This document shows, in pieces, positions 51,645-60,855 of a DNA stretch of 64,000 bases. The notes below the pieces were generated by a model. The model was not told the DNA's origin and searched no databases. It worked only from the letters and a program-made list of their open reading frames with translations. This DNA comes from CAWJMF01 sp963843945 (lineage in GTDB: Bacteria > Vulcanimicrobiota > Vulcanimicrobiia > Vulcanimicrobiales > Vulcanimicrobiaceae), in the NCBI GenBank assembly GCA_963843945.1, contig CAWJMF010000002.1:1240001-1304000 (forward strand), written 5' to 3'. The stretch's first letter is position 1, and each line of letters begins with the position of its first letter. Made by a program: the position numbers and the translations under genes.

Positions 51645-52010
51645 ATTCGAAAGCTGTTCCGCTTCGAAGCGGCGCACGTGCTCCCGCATCATCCCGGAAA
51701 GTGCAGCCGCCTGCACGGTCACTCGTACCGCTTCGAAGTTGCCGTCGAAGGCGCGTTGCAGCTCGAGGGGCCGGCGCGCGGGATGGTCCTCGACTTCGAC
51801 GAGATTTCGCGCATCGTGCGGCCGGCCGTCGTCGAGCGGCTCGACCATTCGTCGCTCAACGACGTGTTGCCGAACCCGACCGCCGAACACATCGCCCTGT
51901 GGATCTGGAACGAGCTCGCACCGCGTGTAGCCGGGCTGTGCGAAATCGTCGTCTGGGAGACGCCGACCGCCTGCGCGGTGGTGCGCGAGGGAGATGCTCG
52001 GAGTCGCTGA
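51645..52010 (+). CDS. queD: 6-carboxy-tetrahydropterin synthase QueD, no standard start codon
   Basis: A protein of about 120 residues in the queuosine pathway, converting dihydroneopterin triphosphate to 6-carboxytetrahydropterin. FRFEAAHVLPHHPGKCSRLHGHSY supplies the Zn His residues and catalytic Cys, and LDHSSLND and WETPTACAVV complete the family. The first His lies close to the N-terminus, so the start must be upstream of FEAAH. No ATG, GTG or TTG is available in that frame. ATT 51645 (MRKLFRF) or CTG 51654 are the candidates. The end overlaps queE. Confidence 0.9.
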   Translation: MRKLFRFEAAHVLPHHPGKCSRLHGHSYRFEVAVEGALQLEGPARGMVLDFDEISRIVRPAVVERLDHSSLNDVLPNPTAEHIALWIWNELAPRVAGLCEIVVWETPTACAVVREGDARSR

Positions 52011-52572
52011 GCTGTTCTACAGCGTGCAAGGCGAAGGAACGTGGACCGGCACGCCGGCCGTGTTCGTGCGCCTCGCGGGCTGCAACCTCAATTGCCGCTT
52101 CTGCGATACGGACTACTCCTTGCGCTCGTTTGCAACGCCCGCGCAGCTCGTCGCACGCGTGCGCGAGTTGGGCGGCGACTGCCCGATGGTCGTGCTCACC
52201 GGCGGCGAGCCGCTGGCGCAGACGGAAAGCTCGGCCTTGATCGCCTCGCTGCAAGCGGACGGCCGGCGGGTCCACATCGAGTCGAACGGAACGATTCCCG
52301 TCGCGCTCCCGGACGGCGTGTGGCTGACCGTGTCGCCCAAAGAGCGCCTCCATCCGGCGATGGCGGCGCGCGCCGACGAGGTCAAACTCATTGTCGACGG
52401 ACGGGTTCCGCACGAGTGGCTGGAGGCGTTCGGCGACCGTCCCGTGACGGTATTTCTCCAACCCGAGGGGAACAAACCGGCGAACGTCGCTTTGGCGCTC
52501 GCGGCCGCGCAAGCCGCTCCGGCTCGCTACCGGCTGTCGCTGCAGACGCACAAGTTCATCGGCGTTCGTTAG
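51994..52572 (+). CDS. queE: 7-carboxy-7-deazaguanine synthase QueE
   Basis: A compact 192-residue radical SAM enzyme that contracts the pterin ring to make 7-carboxy-7-deazaguanine, feeding queuosine (tRNA) or 7-deazaguanine DNA modification. The N-terminal FYSVQGEGTWTGTPAVFVRL and the CX3CX2C cluster CNLNCRFC bind substrate and 4Fe-4S. TGGEPLAQ is the SAM-binding stretch. It overlaps queD by 17 bases. No queC or queF is here. Confidence 0.94.
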   Translation: MLGVAELFYSVQGEGTWTGTPAVFVRLAGCNLNCRFCDTDYSLRSFATPAQLVARVRELGGDCPMVVLTGGEPLAQTESSALIASLQADGRRVHIESNGTIPVALPDGVWLTVSPKERLHPAMAARADEVKLIVDGRVPHEWLEAFGDRPVTVFLQPEGNKPANVALALAAAQAAPARYRLSLQTHKFIGVR

Positions 52573-52582
52573 GAACTGCACC

Positions 52583-53017
52583 GTGCTCGATCTTCCGCTC
52601 TTGGCCGAATACGCCACGTACCACCGCGACAAACGCAACCTCGTTTGTCACGAAATCGGGATCCCGCTGATCGTGCTGGCGCTCGTCGCGCTCGCGCGGC
52701 TCGCGCATTTCGGTCCGCTCGATCTCGCGATGGTGCTGATCGCCGCCGTCTCCCTCTACTACGTCCGGCTGGCCGGCGCGGCGGCGCTGGGCGCCGTGCT
52801 CGCGCTAGTCGTCACGTATTTCGTCTCGCTGCTCGTGAGCTGGCCGGTTGCGATCGGTCTGTTCGTCGTGGGCTGGATCTTCCAATTCGTCGGACATGCG
52901 TACGAAGGCAAAAGTCCCGCCTTCCTGACCAACATCCAGCATCTGCTGATCGGTCCGCTCTGGATCGTGGCCCTGCTGCAAGCGCGGCTGGCGCCGCGGC
53001 GCGCGCACAACGATTGA
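52583..53017 (+). CDS. Mpo1/DUF962 family membrane protein
   Basis: A 144-residue protein with four hydrophobic helices. The polar lead EYATYHRDKRNLVCHEIGIP and the GHAYEGKSPAFLTNIQHLLIGP stretch carry the conserved His residues. Family members such as yeast Mpo1 are Fe-dependent dioxygenases of 2-hydroxy fatty acids. Start GTG 52583. Its stop overlaps the start of mqnB, so all three genes are translated together. Confidence 0.9.
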   Translation: MLDLPLLAEYATYHRDKRNLVCHEIGIPLIVLALVALARLAHFGPLDLAMVLIAAVSLYYVRLAGAAALGAVLALVVTYFVSLLVSWPVAIGLFVVGWIFQFVGHAYEGKSPAFLTNIQHLLIGPLWIVALLQARLAPRRAHND

Positions 53018-53628
53018 TTCTCGTGGTCTGCGCGTTGGCCGCCGAGCTGCACGGCCTTGCGGCGCGCGGCGGCATCGAAGTCTTCACCTGCGGCGTCGGC
53101 CCGGTCGAAGCAGCCGCAACGGTTGCGCGTAAGCTTGCCGGGGGCGGCTACGCCGCAGTCGTCAACGCCGGCATCGCGGGCGCATTTCCGGGACGCGCTC
53201 GCGTCGGCGACGCGATGCTCGTGCGCGAGGAAGTGCTGGCCGACTTCGGGCTCGAAGGCGGCGGCGAGTTTACGCTGCCCGGCGGCGCGCAGCTCGTCGA
53301 GCGCAGCTTCTCCGACGCAGCACTCCTAGAACGTTGCGCGGCGACCGGCCTTCCGCAAGGTCGCGGCCTCACCGTCAGCGCCGTGACCGCGACGCGCGCG
53401 ACCGGCGAGCGCTTCGCGCGAACCTATGCGCCCGATGTCGAATCGATGGAAGGCTTTTCGATCTTGCGCGCCGCCGAGTTAGCCGGCGTTCCGGCGCTCG
53501 AAATTCGCGGCATCTCGAACTACGTCGGCGACCGGGCGGAGCGCGCTTGGGATTTTCGCGCAGGCGCACGCGCGACGGTGGCCGCACTCGAAACGATCTT
53601 GGATACCCTCGGATCCGAGCCAAAGTGA
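53014..53628 (+). CDS. mqnB: Futalosine hydrolase MqnB
   Basis: A 204-residue nucleosidase that cleaves futalosine to dehypoxanthine futalosine in the alternative menaquinone pathway. It has the nucleoside-phosphorylase-like fold with VVCALAAELHGLA, VVNAGIAGAFPGRARVGD, ESMEGFSILRAAELAGVP and ISNYVGDR, where the MEG motif contacts the ribose and the late Asp acts as base. TTG 53014 overlaps the previous stop. Confidence 0.9.
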   Translation: MILVVCALAAELHGLAARGGIEVFTCGVGPVEAAATVARKLAGGGYAAVVNAGIAGAFPGRARVGDAMLVREEVLADFGLEGGGEFTLPGGAQLVERSFSDAALLERCAATGLPQGRGLTVSAVTATRATGERFARTYAPDVESMEGFSILRAAELAGVPALEIRGISNYVGDRAERAWDFRAGARATVAALETILDTLGSEPK

Positions 53629-54479
53629 GCGACGCGCAGCCGCTCTCCCTAGCCTACTCCCCGTGTCCGAACGACACGTACATCTTCGCCGCGTGGACGA
53701 ACGGGCTCATCGACGGCGCGCCGCCGGTGAAGGTCGTCCTCGACGACGTGGAAGCGCTGAACGAAGCAGCGTTGAGCGGTCGCCACGCGTTGACGAAGGT
53801 GAGTTACGGCGCGATCCCCTATCTGCTCGACCGCTACCGGATTTTGCGCGCGGGCGGAGCGCTCGGGCGCGGCTGCGGACCGCTCGTCGTAGCGCGCCCT
53901 GGGCCGGACGGCAGCGCGGCGCCGCTGGCGGGTTTCCGCGCGCACGCGCGCATCGCAATCCCCGGCGAGATGACGACCGCGTACCTCCTCCTGCGGCTCG
54001 CTTTGCAGCGGCCCATCGACGCCGTGCCGATGCGCTTCGACCGGATCGTCGACGCGGTCGCGCGCGGAGAGGTCGACGCCGGCTTGATCATCCACGAGTC
54101 GCGCTTCACCTACAAGCAGGCCGGCTTGGCGCAAGTCGAAGACCTGGGCGAGTGGTGGGAGCGCGAAACGGGCCACCCGATTCCCCTCGGCGCGATCCTC
54201 GCGCGACGCGACCTCCCGAGCGCCGGGGTGGCTGCGATCGACGCGACGATTCGGCGCAGCCTCGCCTACGCCGACGCCAACGGTCCCGCCGTAGCTCCCT
54301 ACGTGCGCGAGCACGCCTTCGAGATGGACGAAAACGTGATGCACGCGCATATCGCGCTCTACGTCAACGAGTACTCGCGCGACGTCGGCGAGGACGGCAT
54401 CGCCGCCATCGACGCGCTCTTCGAACTGGCCGCAGCCGCACGCTTGATCCCGGAGACGCGCAAACCCGAGTTTGCCTAG
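53625..54479 (+). CDS. mqnD: 1,4-dihydroxy-6-naphthoate synthase MqnD
   Basis: A 284-residue enzyme that makes the naphthoate ring from cyclic dehypoxanthine futalosine. LSLAYSPCPNDTYIFAAW and the ALTKVSYGAIPYLL segment, then IAIPGEMTTAYLLLRL and GLIIHESRFTY are the conserved parts of the periplasmic-binding-like fold. GTG 53625 overlaps the mqnB stop. Together they imply menaquinone made by the futalosine route; mqnA and mqnC must lie elsewhere. Confidence 0.95.
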   Translation: MSDAQPLSLAYSPCPNDTYIFAAWTNGLIDGAPPVKVVLDDVEALNEAALSGRHALTKVSYGAIPYLLDRYRILRAGGALGRGCGPLVVARPGPDGSAAPLAGFRAHARIAIPGEMTTAYLLLRLALQRPIDAVPMRFDRIVDAVARGEVDAGLIIHESRFTYKQAGLAQVEDLGEWWERETGHPIPLGAILARRDLPSAGVAAIDATIRRSLAYADANGPAVAPYVREHAFEMDENVMHAHIALYVNEYSRDVGEDGIAAIDALFELAAAARLIPETRKPEFA

Positions 54480-54638
54480 GACCCTCGAGCAGGCTCGGCC
54501 CCGCGCGCTTTTTTCGATTCTGGGGAACGCCCGCCAGGGCGAGTTCGTATCACCTTGCAATACTAGAAATAACGACGGGCGGCCCGGCGGGGGCCGGCCG
54601 CAAATCTGGGTACCGCGGAACGTATCGACAGCATCGCA

Positions 54639-56759
54639 TTGGCCGTTTCTCCAATTAGAGTCGCCTCCGACGAATTCGCGGCGAACTACGTCAAGGGTCT
54701 CGAGGACGGCGTCTGGCACGCGGCCGGGGGCGCGCCCGTGCGCGTTCTCGCCTACTCCGACGGTGACGAACTCGAGGACCGGCTGCTGGCGGCGATGCAC
54801 GCGGCCTCCGACCTCAGCGCGGGCTCGGAGGAGCTGGAAAGCCGGATCCTCGACTTTCCCTCGAGCTATCATCTATCCGGAAATCGCACGTTCTTGCTGC
54901 GCCCGCTCGCCGGGCTGTTGCAGGGCCGCGTGCTGGAGATCGGAGCCGGCTGCGGTGCGCTCACGCGCTTCTTGGGTGAGAACGCCGCCGAAGTCATCGC
55001 CGTCGAAGGCAGCCCGCGCCGCGCCGCGATCGCCGCCGCGCGCTGCCGCGATCTGCCGAACGTCGCGGTCGTCGCCGGCCACTTCGCGGACCTCACTGCG
55101 CTCGGCAAATTCGACGCCGTCACGATGGTCGGCGTCCTCGAGTACGCCCGCAGCTTCGCGGCGTCCGCCGATGCCGATCCAGTCACCGCGCTGCTGGCTC
55201 GCGCGCGGGCCTGTCTGCGTCCGGGCGGTAAACTGGTGCTCGCGATCGAGAATCAATTAGGGCTGAAGTATTTCGCCATGTACCCCGAGGACCACTTAGG
55301 CGAACCGATGGCCGGAATCGAGAACCGCTACGGGCCTGAGTCGGCGGTGACGTTCGGGCGCTCGACGCTTCGCGGCCTCCTCGCCGGCGCCGGCTTGAAA
55401 GAACAGCAGTGGCGGTTTCCCTTTCCCGACTATAAGTTTCCGACGCTCGTCTTGACGGAGGCGGGCGCGCGGGCCGAAGCCGGCGACGGCTTCGCGTGGG
55501 CAATCGCGCAAACCGCCTGCCGCGATCCGCAGCAACCGGCGCGCACGAGCTTCGCACTCCAACGCGTTTGGCCGACGCTTTGGCGCAACGGCTTGATTTC
55601 CGAACTGGCCAACTCGTTCTTGGTCGTCGCCTCCGATGCGCCGTTCAAGCGCGACGAACGGCTGCTCGCAACGTACTACGGCACGACGCGACGCCGCTCG
55701 CTGCAAAAGGAAACGCGCTTCGTGCGCGAGCCCGACGGCGTCTGGGTGCGCCGCGCGCGCATGTACGAGGGCGGGGAAGACGTTCCCGGCCTCGGGCTCA
55801 CCCTCTCCGACGAGCCGCTTTGGAAAGGCCGGGTTCTCGAGGAAGATTTAATCGCGGCGACCGGTCACGACGGCTGGGAGGTCGGCTCGTGGATCGCCCT
55901 GCTCGCGCCCTGGTTCGCGGCTCTGCGCGAGCGCTTCGCCTTGCCGCCCCGTCTCGAACCGTCGCTCTCGCTGCCGGCGCGCGCGATGGACGCGCTGCCG
56001 CGCAACCTGGTGCTGCTGGACGACGGCGGCACGCGCTTCATCGATCAGGAATGGCAACCCGACGGCGACGTCACCCTCGGCTACATCTTCTTTCGCGCCC
56101 TGTTCAGCACGCTGCTGTCCGTCGAACAGTGCGCTCCCGGCGCTCCCGGTCAAAGCGACTTCCTGCTCGGACTCGTCCGGCTCGGATTCGATGCGCTCGG
56201 CTGGGAATTAGCGGATGGCGCGCTGCGCAGTTACGTGGAACGCGAGGCGGCGTTCCAAACCGCCGTCAACGGGAAGCCCTTTCCGGATCTCGAGCAAACG
56301 ACGGCCTTGCGCTTGCGGATCCGGCCGGACTTAGAGCGCGAGCGCGCGCAAATCGCCGAGCTGGAACGCGAGGCCGAGGTACTCCGGGCGGAACGCGATG
56401 CGATCGAAGCCGCGGAACTCGAGCGCCGCGCTTCCCTTGAAGCGTCGTACCGGCACGAGCTGGGCCTGGCGCAGCGCGAGCTTCGCGGACTTCAAAACGA
56501 GCTTGCCGGCCGCGCGCGAAAGATCGACGAGCTGACCTCCGCGCTAGCGCAACTGCAGACGCGGCTCGACGAATCGGTTTCCGCCTACGACCGCCTAGCG
56601 GAAAACCTTATCGAGCGCGTGCAGCACGAGACGCGGCGCGTCCGCCGGGAAACCACGCGCACCGAGGCGCTGATCCAGGAGACCTACGGCAGCAAATGGT
56701 GGCAACTCAAGCGTTTCGCAGCGCGGCTGCGGCCACAAAAACCGAACGCCGAAACTTAG
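54639..56759 (+). CDS. Methyltransferase with additional domain and long coiled-coil tail
   Basis: A 706-residue multidomain protein. Residues about 85-260 are a SAM-dependent methyltransferase: GRVLEIGAGCGALTRFLGEN (motif I), EVIAVEGSPRR and MVGVLEYARSF, then ACLRPGGKLVLAIENQLGLK. A middle region of about 250 residues with FIDQEWQPDGDV has an acidic-metal look as in sugar or choline kinases, but no clear motif. The last 160 or so residues are a coiled coil of Glu, Arg, Leu and Ala that ends in YGSKWWQLKRFAARL, a motif seen at the end of many glycosyltransferases. It may modify a surface polysaccharide. Start TTG 54639. Confidence 0.8.
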   Translation: MAVSPIRVASDEFAANYVKGLEDGVWHAAGGAPVRVLAYSDGDELEDRLLAAMHAASDLSAGSEELESRILDFPSSYHLSGNRTFLLRPLAGLLQGRVLEIGAGCGALTRFLGENAAEVIAVEGSPRRAAIAAARCRDLPNVAVVAGHFADLTALGKFDAVTMVGVLEYARSFAASADADPVTALLARARACLRPGGKLVLAIENQLGLKYFAMYPEDHLGEPMAGIENRYGPESAVTFGRSTLRGLLAGAGLKEQQWRFPFPDYKFPTLVLTEAGARAEAGDGFAWAIAQTACRDPQQPARTSFALQRVWPTLWRNGLISELANSFLVVASDAPFKRDERLLATYYGTTRRRSLQKETRFVREPDGVWVRRARMYEGGEDVPGLGLTLSDEPLWKGRVLEEDLIAATGHDGWEVGSWIALLAPWFAALRERFALPPRLEPSLSLPARAMDALPRNLVLLDDGGTRFIDQEWQPDGDVTLGYIFFRALFSTLLSVEQCAPGAPGQSDFLLGLVRLGFDALGWELADGALRSYVEREAAFQTAVNGKPFPDLEQTTALRLRIRPDLERERAQIAELEREAEVLRAERDAIEAAELERRASLEASYRHELGLAQRELRGLQNELAGRARKIDELTSALAQLQTRLDESVSAYDRLAENLIERVQHETRRVRRETTRTEALIQETYGSKWWQLKRFAARLRPQKPNAET

Positions 56760-56814
56760 CGCAGCGCGCCGTAGACGATATCGCGCAGCGGCGCGGGATG
56801 CAATCGGGGACGCT

Positions 56815-58113
56815 TTGCGGAACGAAGCGGCAAGCATTCGTCGCAGGAGCGGGTTTCGCATCGATCGTCGCAACGTTCTCAAACTCCTAGCCGCGGCAAG
56901 CGCCGGCGGGTACGCTGCACCGGCCCTTCGTGCCGGCGCGGCGGCGCTTCCTCCAGCGAATATCTCGCTCGGCGACGACATTTTTCTCAGCGAGACGTGG
57001 CGCGACCTCAAGGGCCGCTGCGTCGGGGCCATCACCAATCAAACCGGCGTGACGTCGCAGTTGGAATCGATCGTCGACGCGATCCGGCGCAATCCGCAGA
57101 TTTGCCTCAAGGCCATCTATGCGCCCGAGCACGGATTCCGCGGCGATCGGCCGGCGGGCGCCTACGTCGCGTCGTACGTCGACGAGCGCAGCGGATTACC
57201 GGTCTACAGCCTGTACGGCGCGACGCGCAAGCCGACGGCGCAAATGCTCGAGGGCATCGACGTGTTGCTCTTCGACATTCAAGACGTGGGCGATCGCGCT
57301 TACACCTACATCTGGACGCTCGCCTCGGTGATGCAGGCTGCCAAGGCCACGGGCAAGGAAGTGTGGGTGCTCGATCGCCCCAATCCGATCTCGGGCGCGA
57401 TCGTCGAGGGTCCGGTGCTCGAGCCGGCCTTCGAATCGTTCATCGGACTCTACCCGATTCCGATCCGCCACGGAATGACGGTCGGCGAACTCGCCAAGCT
57501 TTTCAACGAGCACTTCGGCATCGGCTGCGCGCTGCGCGTCGTCCCGATGCGCGGCTACACCCGCGCGATGTTTTGGCCCGAGACGGGACTCGCATGGGTG
57601 CAGACCTCACCCAACATCCCCGAGTGGGATACGACGCTCGTGTATCCCGCGACCGGCTTGATCGACGGCGCGGGGATCAATAACGGCACCGGCTTTACGA
57701 AGCCGTTCAAGTACGCCGGCGCGCTCGGATTGGACGGCGCGCGTTTGGCGGAAGCGCTCGACGCGCGCGGCATTCCCGGCGTCTACTTCCGTCCCGCCGC
57801 CTGGACGCCGCTTTCGGGCTTCTGGGCCGGCCAGACGCTCAGCGGCGTCGAGCTGATCGTCGTCAACCGTCGCGCCTTCCGCGCGGTGCGAACCGCCGTC
57901 GAGATCCTCGTCACCGTGCGCAGGATCGCGCCGGCGACGATCTCGATTCACAGCGCGGCGGGGCTCGACAAGGATTGGGGAACCGATTCGCTGCGGCGCG
58001 GCTTGCTCGACGGTGCCGGCGCCGAAGAGATCCTGCGCGGGTGGGTTCCGGGCGAGCGCGCTTTTGCGGCGTTGCGTGCGCCGTATCTCCTCTATCCGCA
58101 TGAGGCGGCCTGA
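56815..58113 (+). CDS. namZ: Exo-beta-N-acetylmuramidase NamZ-like (DUF1343), Tat-exported
   Basis: A 432-residue protein of DUF1343, whose characterised member NamZ removes MurNAc from the non-reducing end of peptidoglycan fragments. Family text includes AITNQTGVTSQLESIVD, APEHGFRGDRPAGAYV, LLFDIQDVGDRAYTYIWTL, WVLDRPNPISG and GLIDGAGINNGTGF. Its N-terminus has a Tat-like signal (RIDRRNVLKLLAAASAGG), so it would be exported folded. Start TTG 56815 leaves a short n-region. The following gene begins 47 bases later. Confidence 0.92.
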   Translation: MRNEAASIRRRSGFRIDRRNVLKLLAAASAGGYAAPALRAGAAALPPANISLGDDIFLSETWRDLKGRCVGAITNQTGVTSQLESIVDAIRRNPQICLKAIYAPEHGFRGDRPAGAYVASYVDERSGLPVYSLYGATRKPTAQMLEGIDVLLFDIQDVGDRAYTYIWTLASVMQAAKATGKEVWVLDRPNPISGAIVEGPVLEPAFESFIGLYPIPIRHGMTVGELAKLFNEHFGIGCALRVVPMRGYTRAMFWPETGLAWVQTSPNIPEWDTTLVYPATGLIDGAGINNGTGFTKPFKYAGALGLDGARLAEALDARGIPGVYFRPAAWTPLSGFWAGQTLSGVELIVVNRRAFRAVRTAVEILVTVRRIAPATISIHSAAGLDKDWGTDSLRRGLLDGAGAEEILRGWVPGERAFAALRAPYLLYPHEAA

Positions 58114-58159
58114 GGCTCGCAATCCAGGAACATCCCGAAGGGCCTGCGTAGGACGGAGC

Positions 58160-59596
58160 ATGGAGACAGCGCCGGCCTCGCGCCTGCACGAGCGTCTGAA
58201 CGACGCGCTCGGCGCCGAGGGAGTGCGCTGCGAGCCCGAAGATCTTTCGGTCTACGCGTCCGACGCGTACAGCGAAGAACGCTTGCCGGCAGTGGTCGTC
58301 CTGCCGAAAGACGCGCGCGACGTTAGCGCGATCGTCCGCATCGCGCAAGAGTGCGGCGAGCCGCTCGTACCGCGCGGCGCGGGGACCGGCTTGTGCGGTG
58401 GCGCGGCGCCGGTCGCCGGCGGAATCGTCGTTTCGTTCGCGCGCATGAATCGGATTCTCGCGCTCGACGCGCGCAACCGGCGCGCGCGCGTCCAACCGGG
58501 CTTGATCAACCTCGAACTCTCGAAGGCCGCCCTACCCGCCGGACTCTTCTTTGGGCCCGACCCGTCTAGCCAAAAGATTGCGACGATCGGCGGCAACGTG
58601 GGAACCAACGCCGGCGGTCCGCACGCGCTGTCCTATGGTTCGATGAGCAACCACGTTCTCGGGCTCGAATTCGTCGACGATTCGGGCGAGGTCGTGCACG
58701 TCTCGAGCGACGAGCCGGGGTACGATTTGAGCGCCGTCCTGGTCGGCAGCGAGGGAACGCTCGGCGTCGTGACCGCGGTCGACCTTCGCCTGCTGCGCTT
58801 GCCGCGCGCGATTCGGGTCTGCCTGGGCTCGTTCGGCGACGTCGAAGCGGCCTCCGAAGCGGTCTCGGCGATTATCGCGAGCGGGATCGTGCCGACGGCG
58901 CTCGAGATCATGGACAAAACGATCACGCAAGCCGTCGAGGCCCACTTTCACGCCGGCTTTCCTTTGGATGCGGGTGCGGTGCTGCTCGTCGAGATCGCGG
59001 GCGAGCCCGACGACGTCGCCGCGAGCGAAGCCGCGATCGCGGCGATCGCGCGCGCGCACGGTGCGACGATGTGGCGCTCCGCCGCCGATGCGCGCGAACG
59101 CGAAGCGCTCTGGGCGTCGCGCAAAGGCGCCGCGGGAGCGATCGGACGCATCGCGCCTAACTACTACATCCAAGACGCGTGCGTCCCGCGCACGCGGCTT
59201 CCCGAAGCGCTGCGCCGCATCGATGCGATCTGCGCCGAACACCGGCTGCTCGTGGGCAACGTCTTTCACGCCGGCGACGGGAACCTTCATCCCCTCCTGA
59301 TCTTCGACCGGCGGGAACGGCGCCAGGTGGAAGCCGTCATCGCCGCGGGGACCGACATCTTGAGCGCCTGCATCGAACTCGGCGGCACGATCTCCGGCGA
59401 GCACGGCATCGGCTTCGAGAAGCGCGCGGCGATGCCGCGCGTTTTCAGCACGGACGATCTCGCAACGATGGCCCGCGTGCGCGACGTCTTCGATCCGGCG
59501 CGCCGTTTCAATCCCGACAAGATTTTTCCCAGCGGCGCCATCTGCGGCGAGGCCCGGACGCCGGAAACTGCGGTCGCGGCGGGCGCGTGGCTCTAG
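58160..59596 (+). CDS. Second GlcD-like FAD-linked 2-hydroxyacid dehydrogenase
   Basis: A 478-residue paralogue of GlcD. FAD-binding VPRGAGTGLCGGAAPVAGGI and IGGNVGTNAGGPHALSYGSM are followed by NVFHAGDGNLHPLLIFDRR and GGTISGEHGIGFEK with the metal ligand His. It is clearly different from the copy at 28246. ATG 58160 follows GGACGGAG. It forms a pair with the next GlcE-like gene; no glcF is present here, so electrons may go to another partner, or to the GlcF elsewhere in the window. Confidence 0.93.
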   Translation: METAPASRLHERLNDALGAEGVRCEPEDLSVYASDAYSEERLPAVVVLPKDARDVSAIVRIAQECGEPLVPRGAGTGLCGGAAPVAGGIVVSFARMNRILALDARNRRARVQPGLINLELSKAALPAGLFFGPDPSSQKIATIGGNVGTNAGGPHALSYGSMSNHVLGLEFVDDSGEVVHVSSDEPGYDLSAVLVGSEGTLGVVTAVDLRLLRLPRAIRVCLGSFGDVEAASEAVSAIIASGIVPTALEIMDKTITQAVEAHFHAGFPLDAGAVLLVEIAGEPDDVAASEAAIAAIARAHGATMWRSAADAREREALWASRKGAAGAIGRIAPNYYIQDACVPRTRLPEALRRIDAICAEHRLLVGNVFHAGDGNLHPLLIFDRRERRQVEAVIAAGTDILSACIELGGTISGEHGIGFEKRAAMPRVFSTDDLATMARVRDVFDPARRFNPDKIFPSGAICGEARTPETAVAAGAWL

Positions 59597-60855
59597 CGGC
59601 GCACGCCGATCCCGAAGCGTTCCGGCTCGGCAAGCGTACGCCGCGCGCGGTCGCCGTGCCGGCCTCCGTCGAAGCCCTCGCGAAACTGCTGCGCGAGTGC
59701 GAGACGAAAGGCGAAACGGCCGTCTTGTTCGGCGGCGGTACGCTGCAGAGCATCGGACACGCACCCTCGCGGTATGACGTCGCGATCAGCCTCGTCAAGC
59801 TTTCGAAGCTGGTTGCTTACGAACATCGCGACTTGACGATCGCCGTGCAAGCTGGAATGACCGTCAAGGCCTTCGACGCGAAGCTTTCCGCCAAAGGCCA
59901 ATTCGTGCCGCTCGACGCACCGCTCGCCGCGCGCAGCACGATCGGCGGCGTGCTCGCCGGCGGCTGGCTCGGTCCGCGCCGCGCGACCTACGGCCGCCCG
60001 CGCGACTTCGTGATCGGCTCGACGGTCGTGCTGGCCGACGGAACGCTGGCGCACGCCGGCGGCATGGTCGTCAAGAACTCGACGGGGTACGATCTCAGCC
60101 GCCTGTACGTCGGCTCGCTCGGCACGCTCGGCGCGATCGTGCGCGCTAATTTCAAGACGCTGCCGCTGCCGGCGGCGCGCCGCGCCGCGCTCGCGCCGTT
60201 GCCCGAGGGGACGCGGCGGCGCGCGATCGAGCATCTCGCCGCGCTCGCCTACGAACCGGTCGCCGCTCTGCTCGTGCGCGGTTTCGGCGGCGAAGTCCCC
60301 GGCCGCGACGGTCTCGACGGGCGGCTTCTGCTCTTCTACGAAGGCTCGGCCGCAACGATCGACAAGGCGACGCGCGAATTGCGTTCGGCCCTCGGGGCCG
60401 CAGGCGTACCCGAGACGGCACTCCTCGACCGCGAAGCAGGCGTGGCCTTTACGAGGCTCGTCGACGCGTACCTCAGCCCGCTTGGCGAGCGGGGCGCGAC
60501 GTATCGCAGCTTCGGGCTGCCCTCGGATCTCGGCGCGCGTTTCGAACTCAGCGCGGAACTCGCGCAAGATCACGTGCTCGGTCTCGAGTCGATCGAGGAT
60601 CTTCGGACCGGCGATTTGATCGCTCGCGTCGGAGCCGAAAACGCGGACGAGTTCGCGCGTGCGGCGGTCGTCTTCGACGACGCCCTCCACGAGAAATTGC
60701 AGCGCGTCCAAGTCTTGATCGCGCCCGAACATCTGCGCGAGCGCTTGGCGATGTGGGGCACCGATCCGCCCGGCTTGGCGCACATGCGCGCGCTCAAACA
60801 GCGCTTCGATCCGAACGGCACGCTCGCGCCCGGGCGCTTCGTCGGCGGCATTTGA
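59587..60855 (+). CDS. Second GlcE-like FAD-binding protein
   Basis: A 422-residue PCMH-type protein with FGGGTLQSIGHAPSRYD, AARSTIGGVLAGGWLGPRRATYG and GGMVVKNSTGYDLSRLYVG at the FAD site. It overlaps the GlcD-like gene by ten bases and the downstream terpene-cyclase-like gene by four, so the three are made together. Start GTG 59587. Confidence 0.9.
   Translation: MALAAHADPEAFRLGKRTPRAVAVPASVEALAKLLRECETKGETAVLFGGGTLQSIGHAPSRYDVAISLVKLSKLVAYEHRDLTIAVQAGMTVKAFDAKLSAKGQFVPLDAPLAARSTIGGVLAGGWLGPRRATYGRPRDFVIGSTVVLADGTLAHAGGMVVKNSTGYDLSRLYVGSLGTLGAIVRANFKTLPLPAARRAALAPLPEGTRRRAIEHLAALAYEPVAALLVRGFGGEVPGRDGLDGRLLLFYEGSAATIDKATRELRSALGAAGVPETALLDREAGVAFTRLVDAYLSPLGERGATYRSFGLPSDLGARFELSAELAQDHVLGLESIEDLRTGDLIARVGAENADEFARAAVVFDDALHEKLQRVQVLIAPEHLRERLAMWGTDPPGLAHMRALKQRFDPNGTLAPGRFVGGI

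Noticed and set aside
54480..54638. Short GC-rich inverted repeats in the gap before the methyltransferase gene.
   Set aside because: The stems are five or six bases in very GC-rich DNA and there is no T-tract, so they may be chance.
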